A stretch of DNA of 32,286 nucleotides from Lachnospiraceae bacterium (lineage in GTDB: Bacteria > Bacillota > Clostridia > Lachnospirales > Lachnospiraceae): positions 1 to 32,286 of the forward strand of contig WRLH01000030.1 of the NCBI GenBank assembly GCA_009777715.1, given 5' to 3'. Below the pieces are notes generated by a model. The model saw only the letters and a program-made list of their open reading frames with translations, ran no database searches and had not been told where the DNA came from. Both the position numbers and the translations under genes were made by a program. How positions within the stretch are numbered: position 1 is the first letter of the stretch; the number at the start of each line of letters is the position of its first letter. Positions 24,157-32,286 of this stretch are shown here, in pieces.

Positions 24157-24257
24157 TTTGGTAATAATAGCGTAACATTTATGTAGTCCGATAAAAAGGA
24201 CTTTCAAACACTTGTTCGAAAAAAATTTGAATTGATAATGTCCGGTAATTGAATAAA

Positions 24258-24383
24258 GTTCAGCCAAGCTCGATTTTGCTTTGCAAAACCTCGCTTTGGC
24301 AGAGTGCCAAATGGATTGTATCGTCATATGTTTCCGGAAGCAAGCTTCCGTCTCCTATGACAATCCAATCCGCTTGGCTGAAC
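24258..24383. repeat. 126-nt branched palindromic element (closing stem plus three hairpins)
   Basis: GTTCAGCCAAGC (24258-24269) is an exact inverted repeat of GCTTGGCTGAAC (24372-24383). Inside are TTTTGC-TTT-GCAAAA (24274-24288), TTTGGCA-GAG-TGCCAAA (24295-24311), and a long hairpin with GGATTG/CAATCC and GTCATA/TATGAC arms topped by CGGAAGC-AA-GCTTCCG (24335-24350). Together they form a cloverleaf-like fold on either strand. It lies in the 426-nt gap (24107-24532) between divergent genes; no protein-coding gene is seen there. It could be a non-autonomous mobile element, a structured RNA or a repetitive extragenic palindrome. Confidence 0.75.
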
Positions 24384-24468
24384 TGTAAAGTAATATTTTA
24401 TAGGAAATTAAGCAGTTATGCAAATCAAAAAGCTCTCTCGCCAGAAGTCCTTTTTTTTCAAGTAAGTC

Positions 24469-24497
24469 TTGATTTTTTCTCAAAAATAGTTTATGAT
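24469..24497 (+). promoter_or_regulatory. Sigma-A type promoter of the DUF975 gene
   Basis: TTGATT (24469-24474), 17 bp, TATGAT (24492-24497). The predicted start leaves a leader of about 29 bases with AGAGGA before the ATG at 24533. Confidence 0.6.
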
Positions 24498-24532
24498 ATA
24501 AATCATGCCAATAGAAAGAAGAGGATAATATT

Positions 24533-25228
24533 ATGTGGACCAGAGCTGAATTAAAGAATAATGCAAAAATTGTTTTGACACAGAATTATTGGAAGTCTGT
24601 CTTAGCCGCGTTTTTACTCATCATCGTCGGTGGTGGCGCCCAAGGCAATAACAGCAGCAATTTTTTTAGGAATGCAGATGTGAGCGTATCGGGCGGTTAT
24701 GGTCTCTTTTACATAACAGAGATTTTTGCCAAATTGGGAATTATCTTAGGCCTTGTGATGATTTCATTCATTATTACGCTGGCGGTTTCCCTTTTCCTTT
24801 TAAACCCGCTGGAAATCGGCTGCCGGAGATACTTTATCTCTGCCCGCTTAGCCCCTGGCGATTTATCGCTAATCGGATTTGGCTTTAAGCATTCATATAT
24901 GAATATTGTGATAACCCAATTCCTGCGCGGATTATTTGTTTTCCTTTGGAGCCTGCTTTTGATAATCCCCGGAATTATCAAATATTATGAATACCGGATG
25001 ATGCCTTTTATTCTAGCTGAAAACCCTGGCCTTGACACAAAATCGGTTTTTGCCAAGTCCAAGGAAATGATGACGGGGAACAAATGGAACGCTTTTGTCC
25101 TTGATTTGTCCTTTATCGGCTGGCATTTCCTAGGCATATTCACCTGCGGTTTGCTGAACATATTTTATTCATTCCCTTACCAGCAGTCAACAAATGCTGA
25201 GCTTTATGAAGCTTTAAGAAGCAAGTAA
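24533..25228 (+). CDS. DUF975 family integral membrane protein
   Basis: The 231-residue protein begins MWTRAELKNNAKIVLTQNYWKSVLAAFLL, the signature start of the DUF975 family widespread in Bacillota. Four or five membrane segments are visible, at about 22-36, 62-92, 120-152 and 195-218. A G/N/S-rich stretch (GGGAQGNNSSN) lies in the first loop, and NPGLDTKSVFAKSKEMMTGNKWNAFVLDLSFIGWH is the conserved family segment. The function is unknown, with roles in envelope or transport processes only conjectured. GAGGA precedes the ATG. A 10-bp hairpin follows the stop codon, and the next gene, mfd, converges on it. The gene stands alone with its own promoter. Confidence 0.92.
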   Translation: MWTRAELKNNAKIVLTQNYWKSVLAAFLLIIVGGGAQGNNSSNFFRNADVSVSGGYGLFYITEIFAKLGIILGLVMISFIITLAVSLFLLNPLEIGCRRYFISARLAPGDLSLIGFGFKHSYMNIVITQFLRGLFVFLWSLLLIIPGIIKYYEYRMMPFILAENPGLDTKSVFAKSKEMMTGNKWNAFVLDLSFIGWHFLGIFTCGLLNIFYSFPYQQSTNAELYEALRSK

Positions 25229-25254
25229 AACAAGAATCTTAAACGATTCTTGTT
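25229..25254 (+). terminator. Hairpin after the DUF975 gene
   Basis: AACAAGAATC and GATTCTTGTT form a perfect 10-bp stem with a six-base loop just after the stop codon. The flanking A and T residues are short of a full T tract, so it is a terminator-like hairpin. Confidence 0.6.
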
Positions 25255-25280
25255 AAAATAATTACATAACCGCATTTTCC

Positions 25281-25316
25281 GCTGGAAATCAAACTAGCTC
25301 TTTCATGATTTCCAGC
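25281..25316 (-). terminator. Hairpin overlapping the end of mfd
   Basis: GCTGGAAATCA (25281-25291) and TGATTTCCAGC (25306-25316) are perfect 11-bp inverted arms with a 14-base loop. The last mfd codons and stop lie inside it. No T tract follows on the minus strand. Confidence 0.5.
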
Positions 25317-28300
25317 ATTTCTTCGGTCTTTTTTAATAGCGTGGCAACATCGCGTTCGACAAGGCCGCATTTTTTGTAGCGTACTGCAAAATAAGGCGTT
25401 CCTTTATGGCTAAAGCGGATTGTTTGATGACGCTTCAAAAAGAGCGGGATAATTTCAGCTTTTATTTTTGCGTCAGGACGAAGATAAAAGATTATTTCAT
25501 CAGTTTTACCCTTAATTTCAGTAATATAAAGGGCATTCGCTTCAATGCGGATTAAGGCAATGCGCAGCAAATTTTCAACCGAGGTTGGAATGTTGCCGAA
25601 ACGGTCAATCAGTTCTTCTTTCATGTCGTCACATTCGGATTTGCTTTCAATTCCGGCAATCCGCTTATAAATATCAAGCTTTTGAATTTCGTTGACAATA
25701 TAACTTTCGGGGATAAAAGCGTCAACATCAAGATCAACAGTCGTGGCAAAATCATCTAAAGTGCTGATTCCTTTGAGGTTTTTAACCGCTTCATCAAGCA
25801 TTTTGCAGTAAAGATCATAACCAACCGCTTCCATATGTCCATGCTGTTTCTGTCCCAGCAGATTTCCCGCGCCGCGGATTTCCAAGTCACGCATTGCGAT
25901 CTTGAAGCCGCTGCCCAAGTCGGTAAATTCCTTTATCGCCGCAAGGCGTTTTTCCGCAATTTCCTTTAACATTTTGTCGCGCTTATACATTAGGAAAGCG
26001 TAGGCCGTGCGGTTGCTCCGCCCAACCCGGCCGCGCAGCTGGTAAAGCTGGGCAAGGCCCATATTGTCAGAATCATGGATAATCATTGTATTCACGTTCG
26101 AAATATCAAGGCCCGTTTCAATGATGGTCGTTGCAACTAAAACATCGATTTCATGATTGATAAAATCGTACATAATCCGCTCAAGCTCGCGTTCCTGCAT
26201 CTGGCCATGGGCAAACGCAACGCTTGCTTCGGGCACAAGGTTTTGGATAGCCGCCGCAACATCGGCGATATTGGCAACCCGATTATAAACATAGTATATC
26301 TGGCCTTCGCGGCTTAGCTCGCGGACAATTGCTTCACGAACCATTTCTTCATTATATTCACAGACAAAAGTCTGAATCGGCATCCGGTCGATTGGGGCCT
26401 CTTCAAGGACACTCATGTCACGGATTCCGACCAAACTCATATGCAGGGTGCGGGGAATCGGGGTCGCGGTCAAGGTCAGGACATCAACGCTATCTTTCAT
26501 ATGTTTGATTTTTTCTTTGTGGGTAACGCCAAAGCGTTGTTCTTCATCGATAATCAAAAGGCCAAGGTCTTGGAAACCAACATCTTTTGAGAGGACGCGG
26601 TGAGTGCCAATCACAATATCAACCTGCCCTTTCCGCAAATCAGCAATTGTTTTCTTCTGCTCGGCCGCAGTCCGGAAGCGGGAAAGCAGCTCAATCCGGA
26701 CCGGAAAATCTTTCATGCGCTGGATAAAGGTATTGTAGTGCTGCTGCGCCAAAATCGTCGTTGGGACAAGGTAAACGACTTGCTTGTTTTCCTGGACGGC
26801 TTTAAAAGCAGCCCGGATGGCAATTTCTGTTTTGCCGTAACCAACATCGCCGCAAATCAAGCGATCCATGATTTTGGTGCTTTCCATATCCTCTTTGGTA
26901 TCATGAATAGCGGCCAATTGGTCTTCGGTTTCCTCAAAAGGAAAAAGCTCTTCAAATTCACGCTGCCAGACGGTATCTTTGTCATATTGGAAGCCTGATT
27001 TTTGCTGACGGTAAGCATAAAGCTCAACCAGCTCTTTTGCAACCTCGCTGACTGCCTCTTTGACCCTGGTTTTGGTGCGTCCCCACTCGACCGAGCCAAG
27101 TTTGTTGAGTTTTGGCTTTCTGGCATCGGAAGAAGCGTATTTTTGGATGACATTAAAAGCCGTTGCGATAATATAAAGATTGCCGCCGTCACGGTATTCA
27201 ATCTTCATATAATCTTTGACTACTTTTTCAACTTCTATTTTTTCTATGCCGCGGTAAATGCCCAAGCCGTGGTTTTCGTGGACAATATAATCGCCCACTT
27301 TTAGCTCCGCAAAATCGGCAATTTTCCGTCCCTCATAGCGTTTTCTTTTTTTGCGTTTTTTCTCCGCCCCAAAAATGTCGCTTTCCGCAATAATGGCATA
27401 TTTAATCAGCGGATATTCAAAACCGCGAAGAACCCGGCCGTACCATGTCATAATTTCCCCCGGATTTATTTCGCGGTCGGCATCTTCGCTGTAAAAAGCC
27501 GTCAAGCCGTGGTCGCGCAAATCAGAAGCCAGCCGGGCTGCGCGAGTGCGTGAACCCGAAAGGAGCAAAATACGGTAACCGCTTTTTTTAAGGCGTGCCA
27601 TATCTTTTACCAAAGCTTCAAAACTATTATTATATGAAGAGATCGTTTTGACCGTCAGGTCAATTTTGCGGGCGGCCGGAACAATCGGGTTTTTCATATC
27701 GAGGGCGGATAAGGTGACAACACGTTTCCTTGATAACCCGGCGGCGATAGCGTCCACGCCAAACAATAACTCGGTCTGGCTAGGAAGCAAATAGCCTTTC
27801 TCAAGGCGGCTGCTCATGCTTTCGTTAAATTCCATCTCAATTGCCGTGGCATGGTCGCGGACGCGGGTTGGTTCATCTATAAAAAAGATTGTTTCATCTT
27901 TATCAAAAATATCAATAAAAGAAACGATATTTTCATAAAAAAAGCGGATATAGCTTTCAAGGTTAACCGTTGTTTCAAATTCAAACAGCTGTTCCTTGAT
28001 TTCGCGAATCTGGGTTGCAAGGCGGTGGGCTTCTGCGGTAAAAAATGCGGCGCGGAGTTTTTTTACTTGCTGATCACATTCGGCCTCTATTTTTTCCATT
28101 CCGGCGTGAAGCTGGGCTTTTGAAAGCACCATCTCTGTTGCCGGGTAAATTGTGATGCAATTTAATTTTTCAATTGAGCGTTGACTGAGTGAGTCAAAAG
28201 CGCGGATTGATTCAACATCATCACCCCACAATTCAATCCGGTAGGGGTTGTCTTCCGTAAAATCAAAAATATCAATAATTCCGCCCCTGATAGAAAACTG

Positions 28301-28807
28301 CCCTTGGGTTTCGGCTTGATAATTTTTCTCATAGCCAAGCTTTATCAGCTTTAAAGCGAGTTTGTCTTTGTCAATTGTACTGGAAGTGCCGATATTAATA
28401 ATATTTTCTTTTAAATAATCAAGGGAAATAATCGGCGACATCAGGCTGGAAAAAGTCGTCACAATAGTATGAGGCCCGCCCTCAATGATATTCCTTAGGC
28501 AGCCTACCCGTTCCTTTGTGAGCAAATTGCCGTGGACATCAGCTTGGTAAAAAATAAGGTCTTTGGCAGGAAACATACTAATATTCCGGTCATAAAAACG
28601 GTATTCTTCATAAATTTCCTTCATTTTGATATCAGAAAAGGTGACGATGATTTTGTAACGGAAATCCTCGCTTAAGCCATAGGCCATATGGAGTTTTTGC
28701 GAATCGGCGCAGCCAGAAAGGGCTAAGGTTTTGCCCGGTTTCCGAAGCAGGGTTTTCATCTCGTCAAATTCGCCAAGTTCGTGGATAGGGGTTAAGAGGG
28801 GTTTCAT
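25289..28807 (-). CDS. mfd: Transcription-repair coupling factor Mfd
   Basis: Mfd removes RNA polymerase stalled at DNA lesions and recruits UvrA, coupling repair to transcription. The 1172 residues give normal length. The N-terminal UvrB-like module is followed by the RNA polymerase interaction (CarD-like) domain VGDYIVHENHGLGIYRGIEKIEVE near residue 510. The translocase has Walker A CGDVGYGKTEIAIRAAFKAV, DEEQRFGV, LTATPIPRTLHMSL, the second RecA-like domain with VATTIIETGLDISNVN, QLYQLRGRVGRSNRTAYAFL, and the C-terminal domain with LEIRGAGNLLGQKQHGHMEAVGYDLYCKML. The start ATG overlaps the pth stop by 4 bp, so mfd is translationally coupled to pth, a common arrangement in Bacillota. No defects are visible. 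Confidence 0.98.
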   Translation of the reverse strand: MKPLLTPIHELGEFDEMKTLLRKPGKTLALSGCADSQKLHMAYGLSEDFRYKIIVTFSDIKMKEIYEEYRFYDRNISMFPAKDLIFYQADVHGNLLTKERVGCLRNIIEGGPHTIVTTFSSLMSPIISLDYLKENIINIGTSSTIDKDKLALKLIKLGYEKNYQAETQGQFSIRGGIIDIFDFTEDNPYRIELWGDDVESIRAFDSLSQRSIEKLNCITIYPATEMVLSKAQLHAGMEKIEAECDQQVKKLRAAFFTAEAHRLATQIREIKEQLFEFETTVNLESYIRFFYENIVSFIDIFDKDETIFFIDEPTRVRDHATAIEMEFNESMSSRLEKGYLLPSQTELLFGVDAIAAGLSRKRVVTLSALDMKNPIVPAARKIDLTVKTISSYNNSFEALVKDMARLKKSGYRILLLSGSRTRAARLASDLRDHGLTAFYSEDADREINPGEIMTWYGRVLRGFEYPLIKYAIIAESDIFGAEKKRKKRKRYEGRKIADFAELKVGDYIVHENHGLGIYRGIEKIEVEKVVKDYMKIEYRDGGNLYIIATAFNVIQKYASSDARKPKLNKLGSVEWGRTKTRVKEAVSEVAKELVELYAYRQQKSGFQYDKDTVWQREFEELFPFEETEDQLAAIHDTKEDMESTKIMDRLICGDVGYGKTEIAIRAAFKAVQENKQVVYLVPTTILAQQHYNTFIQRMKDFPVRIELLSRFRTAAEQKKTIADLRKGQVDIVIGTHRVLSKDVGFQDLGLLIIDEEQRFGVTHKEKIKHMKDSVDVLTLTATPIPRTLHMSLVGIRDMSVLEEAPIDRMPIQTFVCEYNEEMVREAIVRELSREGQIYYVYNRVANIADVAAAIQNLVPEASVAFAHGQMQERELERIMYDFINHEIDVLVATTIIETGLDISNVNTMIIHDSDNMGLAQLYQLRGRVGRSNRTAYAFLMYKRDKMLKEIAEKRLAAIKEFTDLGSGFKIAMRDLEIRGAGNLLGQKQHGHMEAVGYDLYCKMLDEAVKNLKGISTLDDFATTVDLDVDAFIPESYIVNEIQKLDIYKRIAGIESKSECDDMKEELIDRFGNIPTSVENLLRIALIRIEANALYITEIKGKTDEIIFYLRPDAKIKAEIIPLFLKRHQTIRFSHKGTPYFAVRYKKCGLVERDVATLLKKTEEMLEIMKELV

Positions 28808-29391
28808 TGGGAATCCTTTATTTCGTCTATTTTGCGGTTATATACATTCATCGCCTTGTCTAGCCCGTCCTCAATGATGGCTTCAATCGCGGCAACAGCG
28901 TTTTTGGTGCATTCGCGCATTATTTTTTTGTCACTTCCGGAGAAGTGGCCAAGGACATGGCCGATAAGGTCACCATCTTTTTTATCGCCGACGCCAATTT
29001 TCATGCGGATAAATTCGTTGTGGCCGAAGTTGTTGATAATGCTTTTCAGGCCGTTATGGCCTCCGTCGCTGCCTTTTTTGCGCATCCGGATTTGGCCGGT
29101 CGGAAGGCTTATATCATCAGCAATCACGATCAGCTCATTCTTTTCATCAAGATGATAATATTCTATGATCCGGCGGACAGGTTCACCACTCAAATTCATA
29201 TAAGTAAAGGGCTTGGCAAGAAAAACTTTATGTCCATAAATCGAACCTTTTCCCATTATCGTCTTGTGCTTTAAGCTTTTGACTTTTATGTTGTGCTTTT
29301 TTGCCAGGGCATCAACAATATCAAAGCCAATATTGTGGCGCGTTCCAGCGTATTTCATGCCCGGATTGCCAAGGCCAATGATGATGAACAT
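28804..29391 (-). CDS. pth: Peptidyl-tRNA hydrolase
   Basis: Pth hydrolyses peptidyl-tRNAs released from stalled ribosomes, recycling tRNA. The 195-residue protein starts MFIIIGLGNPGMKYAGTRHNIGFDIVD, with catalytic His19 in TRHNIGF and Asn9 in GNPG; KPFTYMNLSG, IADDISLPTG and KKGSDGGHNGLKSI follow, containing the Asp and Asn of the family active site. A start at 29391 is chosen because the family begins there and AGGAG lies five bases upstream; the frame is open to 29409 with a weak start. The gene overlaps mfd by 4 bp and lies 32 nt after capA, giving a capA-pth-mfd cluster. Confidence 0.97.
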   Translation of the reverse strand: MFIIIGLGNPGMKYAGTRHNIGFDIVDALAKKHNIKVKSLKHKTIMGKGSIYGHKVFLAKPFTYMNLSGEPVRRIIEYYHLDEKNELIVIADDISLPTGQIRMRKKGSDGGHNGLKSIINNFGHNEFIRMKIGVGDKKDGDLIGHVLGHFSGSDKKIMRECTKNAVAAIEAIIEDGLDKAMNVYNRKIDEIKDSQ

Positions 29392-29423
29392 ATTTTCTCC
29401 TATTTCCATTTATTTCCATTTTA

Positions 29424-30722
29424 TTACCAGGTGATTACCCCATCATCATCAATATTTACCCGCGGCGAAAGGTCGCGCATTATATTAAGGACGCGCTCTT
29501 TTTCACCGTCATGTAAAAGAGATGTGACGCAATTATGCTGAATCGCCGGGATAAAACGAAGGCTTTTCAGGCCGTTTACATCAAAAATCGCTTCAAGCAG
29601 TCCCGTGTCAACCGTCCGGGAGCTAAACCAAAAATCGCCAAGGCTGTAAGCAACCGGGGTGTTGCCGTGGGCTGATATTTCCTGCAAAACATGGGGGTGG
29701 GCCCCAACGATTAAGTCAGCTCCGGCGGCGGCAATTTTCATGCTTTGTTCGAGCTGTGACCAATCCGGCTCTTCGGCTCTTTCGCTGCCCCAATGAAGAA
29801 ATACAACAACAAAATCGCTGTTTTCTTTGGCTTCGGCGACAGTATCAAGAAGCCTTTCATTATTAAGGAAGCGGAAAACACCGGGCAGGGTTTCCGTTGC
29901 CCCGCGGGTATCAGGATTGGACATTCGCTCAATTTGGGTGGCGGCGACAAAAGCAATTTTTATGTCGCTGATGATAAAATAAACCGGGGCTTTGGCTTCA
30001 TCGATATTGCGGCCCGCTCCGACATAAGGGACTCCGTAGGCGGAAAGGGTATCAAGCGTATCTAAAAGGCTGATTTCACCATAATCAAAGGTGTGGTTGT
30101 TGGCAAGGGAAACAAGGTTTACGCCCATGTCATTAAGCCAATCCGCTTTCTCAGGCTTGGCGCGGAAAGTATAAAGTTTTTCCGGGAACGGAGTTCCCCT
30201 TGTCGTATAGGTAAATTCGTTATTCAGCATCATCACATCTGCGTCACGCATTATTTTCAAAGTATCGGGGCAAAAAGCCGCGTCAACTGTATCACCGCGC
30301 TTGATGGCGTTAGCCATGACAGCATAATAAGAATCAAAAAGAATATCTCCGGCAAAAAGAAGCCTTGCTTCACCCGGAACAATTGCGTCTTTGGCATAGA
30401 TACGGTTCTCGCGCATATATTCGGGGTCGTTTAAAACATTGACATAGCGGGCAGGGATAGGCAAATCCGCTGGCTCATCAGCTTCTTCATTGACTGATTC
30501 GGTCAATTCGCTGGCTGAAACAGGCTCATTTGGGGAATTAAGCTCGGCCAGAAAGTTTGCCATATTATCAGAATGCTCCCTCAACTCGTTTGTCCGGGCA
30601 AAATGGTGGTTAAGAAAAAGTGCCAAAAGGCCGACCAGCAAAACGATTGTAAGGGTCGAAATAAAGGTTATTAATAGGCGGATATTTTTTTTCTTGCGGT
30701 TTCTTTTCCTTTTTGTGGCCAT
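29424..30722 (-). CDS. CapA family metallophosphatase-like protein
   Basis: This 432-residue protein belongs to the CapA/PgsA family, first known for poly-gamma-glutamate capsule synthesis, with a calcineurin-like phosphoesterase fold. A basic cytoplasmic N-terminus (KRKRNRKKK) precedes a membrane helix (about residues 15-38), so the main domain is outside the cell. Motifs are LLFAGDILFDSYY, MLNNEFTYTTRGTPF, LVSLANNHTFDYG, VVFLHWGSERAEEP, VGAHPHVLQEI and AYSLGDFWFSS, covering the metal-site motifs of the family. No capB/capC-like genes are nearby, so a poly-gamma-glutamate role is not supported. The start is the ATG at 30722; the open frame extends upstream but through the promoter region. 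A promoter 6 bases before the ATG predicts a leaderless transcript. Confidence 0.85.
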   Translation of the reverse strand: MATKRKRNRKKKNIRLLITFISTLTIVLLVGLLALFLNHHFARTNELREHSDNMANFLAELNSPNEPVSASELTESVNEEADEPADLPIPARYVNVLNDPEYMRENRIYAKDAIVPGEARLLFAGDILFDSYYAVMANAIKRGDTVDAAFCPDTLKIMRDADVMMLNNEFTYTTRGTPFPEKLYTFRAKPEKADWLNDMGVNLVSLANNHTFDYGEISLLDTLDTLSAYGVPYVGAGRNIDEAKAPVYFIISDIKIAFVAATQIERMSNPDTRGATETLPGVFRFLNNERLLDTVAEAKENSDFVVVFLHWGSERAEEPDWSQLEQSMKIAAAGADLIVGAHPHVLQEISAHGNTPVAYSLGDFWFSSRTVDTGLLEAIFDVNGLKSLRFIPAIQHNCVTSLLHDGEKERVLNIMRDLSPRVNIDDDGVITW

Positions 30723-30728
30723 GGGAAC

Positions 30729-30758
30729 ATTATACCATAATCTACACACATGAGCCAA
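30729..30758 (-). promoter_or_regulatory. Extended -10 promoter of the capA-like gene, predicted leaderless
   Basis: On the minus strand TTGGCT (30758-30753), 18 bp, TGG then TATAAT (30734-30729), with only GTTCCC between the -10 box and the ATG. No Shine-Dalgarno sequence fits between them. Confidence 0.65.
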
Positions 30759-30833
30759 GTAAATCTTTTCAAAGGAAATGCGAAGCATTTTCATAAATCC
30801 ACACGCACGAGCCCACGCACGAGCCAAGTAAAT
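30752..30833 (-). repeat. Partial duplication of the capA promoter region
   Basis: GAGCCAAGTAAAT occurs at 30752-30764 and again at 30821-30833 on the plus strand. CACGCACGAGCC is tandemly repeated at 30802-30813 and 30814-30825, resembling the segment around the -35 box. A small AAATGC-GAA-GCATTT hairpin (30776-30790) lies between the copies. Confidence 0.7.
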
Positions 30834-30836
30834 AAT

Positions 30837-31877
30837 TTACAGCACTGATTTAATTATTTTAAACATTGCTTTCCCTGCTGCCTGATGTCCTTGCCCATTG
30901 GCTTGGTTAGCCGTTCCGGTGAAGTACAAATCGGTATCGGAATTATACCATGCAAAAGAACCAGTTTGTCCCCAGAACCCGATAATTTCATTGATGGGCT
31001 TTTTAATCGAAATAAACCTCGGCGTGGGTTGTTTTTCTAATCCTATCCCATAATAAAACAAGCTGGGAGGCGGAAAGAGTAAATTCCACTTTTTCAAGTC
31101 CTTTATTTTTTCTTGCGGGAAAAAATGGCCATCAAAGAATTTTTTCAAGAAAATCATAACTTCTTCCGCTGTAGATACAATGCCGCCTTCAACGGAAATT
31201 GATGCCATATAATTAGGCAACCATAATTTTCTTGCTTTATGGTAAAATGCTGTCGGCTCATTATCGGCGGTATCCTTATACACGTAAGTATTACGAAACC
31301 CAAGCTTATCAAAAATATACTCTGAAAAAACCTTGTCAATTTCTTTTTCCGTAACAGTCTCAATGACTTTCCCTAATATTTGATAATTTGTATCTGAATA
31401 TGCCACTTTTCCTTTTTGCCCCGGAGCAAATTTAGGATTCATCTGCTTTACGCTTTGAATTGCCTGTTCAAATCCCCATGAATCGTCCCTGCCCTGCAAC
31501 AGCAAGTTAAACGCTGAACCAGTGAAATAATCGGGCAAGCCCGATGTGTTAGAAATAAGATGCCTGACTGTTATTTGGGAAGAATAATCGAAGCCCTTAT
31601 AAATATGAAGCCTTTCCATATCATTTAAAATATATTTTGAAATTTTATCATCAAGGCTTAATTTTCGTTCTTCAATTAAGGACATGATAACCGCTGTAAC
31701 ATATAGTTTTGTGACACTCGCAATAAAATACTTGCTGTCAGGCTTCATCTCCCCTCTTGAACTCATCCAAGAAAAAGAGCCATCGCCGCTTTCAACGCGC
31801 AAAACTGTACTAAATACATATTTTTGGCTGATTATGTTATCTAAACAGTTATTCAGTAAGCTTTCACTGATTTGCAT
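30837..31877 (-). CDS. Serine hydrolase of the beta-lactamase / class C penicillin-binding family
   Basis: The 346-residue protein is a serine beta-lactamase-fold hydrolase related to class C enzymes, D-aminopeptidases and esterases. The SxxK motif is SVTK at residues 54-57. The second motif is YSD at 160-162 within AYSDTNYQILGKVIE, followed later by GQTGSFAWY in the place of the KTG-like motif. LLSNTSGLPDYFTG-type sequence (HLISNTSGLPDY) between them is typical of the family. No signal peptide is visible, so it may be cytoplasmic; antibiotic hydrolysis should not be assumed. AAGGAGG lies just before the ATG at a good distance. It stands between the PIN-domain gene and capA. Confidence 0.88.
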   Translation of the reverse strand: MQISESLLNNCLDNIISQKYVFSTVLRVESGDGSFSWMSSRGEMKPDSKYFIASVTKLYVTAVIMSLIEERKLSLDDKISKYILNDMERLHIYKGFDYSSQITVRHLISNTSGLPDYFTGSAFNLLLQGRDDSWGFEQAIQSVKQMNPKFAPGQKGKVAYSDTNYQILGKVIETVTEKEIDKVFSEYIFDKLGFRNTYVYKDTADNEPTAFYHKARKLWLPNYMASISVEGGIVSTAEEVMIFLKKFFDGHFFPQEKIKDLKKWNLLFPPPSLFYYGIGLEKQPTPRFISIKKPINEIIGFWGQTGSFAWYNSDTDLYFTGTANQANGQGHQAAGKAMFKIIKSVL

Positions 31878-31916
31878 TATTGACCTCCTTGAATCTATGT
31901 TACTTGGCTTTTGTAA

Positions 31917-32286
31917 TCACCAAACACAAGGAATGTCATACTTACATACGTTTTTGTCAACGGATATAAGCGTTAATCCGTTGCTTTTTGCAGTAGCGAT
32001 AATAATCCTGTCGAATGGGTCATTATGAATAAACGGCAAGGATTCAACGATCTTGACTTCTTCGGCGGTTATTCCAAGTATTTCCACGCCGTTTTCGCGG
32101 AGCTTATCTATAAAGACCGCAACGCCGCTCATGTCCGTAATTTTGCCGCCTTTGCTGATTTTAATGGCAATTTCCCAAGCGGATGCAATGCTGACGGCAA
32201 GTTCAACGGTCTTGTCGGCTATTATATCCCTTGCTCTTACAGACAGCTTTTCATCATCGCCCAACAATGCCCATATCGCGGTATGT
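31917..32286 (-). CDS. PIN-domain protein, VapC-type toxin candidate (cut by window edge)
   Basis: PIN domains are metal-dependent ribonucleases, many of them toxins of type II modules. The frame remains open to the window edge (HTAIWALLGDDEKLS), so the first residues, including the initial Asp of the usual DTH, lie outside; a TTG at 32267 is not the true start. Visible features are SIASAWEIAIKISKGG with the conserved Glu, LPFIHNDPFDRIIIATA with the third-site Asp residues, and LISVDKNVCKYDI with the last acidic position. An antitoxin, if present, should lie immediately upstream on the minus strand, off the window. The gene ends about 40 nt before the serine hydrolase ATG. Confidence 0.87.
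   Translation of the reverse strand, partial: HTAIWALLGDDEKLSVRARDIIADKTVELAVSIASAWEIAIKISKGGKITDMSGVAVFIDKLRENGVEILGITAEEVKIVESLPFIHNDPFDRIIIATAKSNGLTLISVDKNVCKYDIPCVW

Noticed and set aside
24112-24327. 71-codon minus-strand open frame between mpg and DUF975 genes
   Set aside because: It covers the palindromic element and the leader of the small gene, lacks a ribosome binding site and resembles no protein.
29424-30722. Poly-gamma-glutamate capsule locus
   Set aside because: Only a CapA-like gene is present; no capB or capC-like ligase genes flank it, and the neighbours are pth and mfd.
30837-31877. Antibiotic-resistance beta-lactamase
   Set aside because: The SVTK and YSD motifs define the fold only; no signal peptide is visible and many such proteins are esterases or peptidases.

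Overview
The window looks like a chromosomal stretch of a spore-forming, anaerobic member of the Bacillota, most likely a clostridial or Lachnospiraceae-like lineage. The signs are an adjacent spoIID-spoIIQ pair, a DUF975 membrane protein, a CapA protein upstream of pth-mfd, a Ku gene, strong AAGGAG-type ribosome binding sites, consensus sigma-A promoters and mid-40s GC as judged by eye. This placement is inference: no rRNA or other taxonomic marker is present. No transposase, phage gene, tRNA, rRNA or CRISPR array was seen.

Layout. The left edge carries the last 249 codons of dnaE. On the minus strand follow a DUF4143 AAA ATPase, a 23-bp tandem repeat array, murF, ddl and a lipoprotein resembling glycoside hydrolase family 9 (1-6.4 kb). 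Next is a minus-strand sporulation block (6.5-9.8 kb): an EF-hand-like protein of unknown role, spoIID and a spoIIQ-like gene, ending in clustered hairpins. Then come central-metabolism genes: an aconitase-family hydratase and glycogen phosphorylase (10-14.9 kb). Ku follows, flanked by perfect 20-bp inverted repeats. Divergent from Ku is a two-gene signalling operon, an HD-GYP response regulator and a CHASE hybrid histidine kinase (16-20 kb). A vsr-like endonuclease, a doubtful small ORF, guaA with a CofE-like gene, an Mpg glycosylase and a 35-codon gene come next (20-24.1 kb). A 126-nt branched palindromic element precedes a DUF975 gene. The right end holds mfd, pth, capA, a serine hydrolase and a PIN-domain gene cut by the window edge, all on the minus strand.

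Functional themes. ddl and murF make and attach D-Ala-D-Ala for peptidoglycan. SpoIID and SpoIIQ act in engulfment during sporulation. Vsr, Ku, Mpg and Mfd are DNA repair proteins spread through the window. The HD-GYP regulator and kinase form a likely cyclic-di-GMP signalling unit.

The most notable observations are four enzyme-family proteins that lack expected catalytic residues (SpoIID, SpoIIQ, the GH9-like lipoprotein and the glutaminase half of GuaA). Others are the repeat array whose last unit supplies the -35 box of a consensus promoter, 20-bp complementary sequences at the two ends of the ku transcript, three promoters placed so close to start codons that leaderless mRNAs are predicted, a previously uncalled 35-codon gene, and the branched palindromic element. 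None of these is shown to be a new system; they are the parts that the gene calls do not explain.
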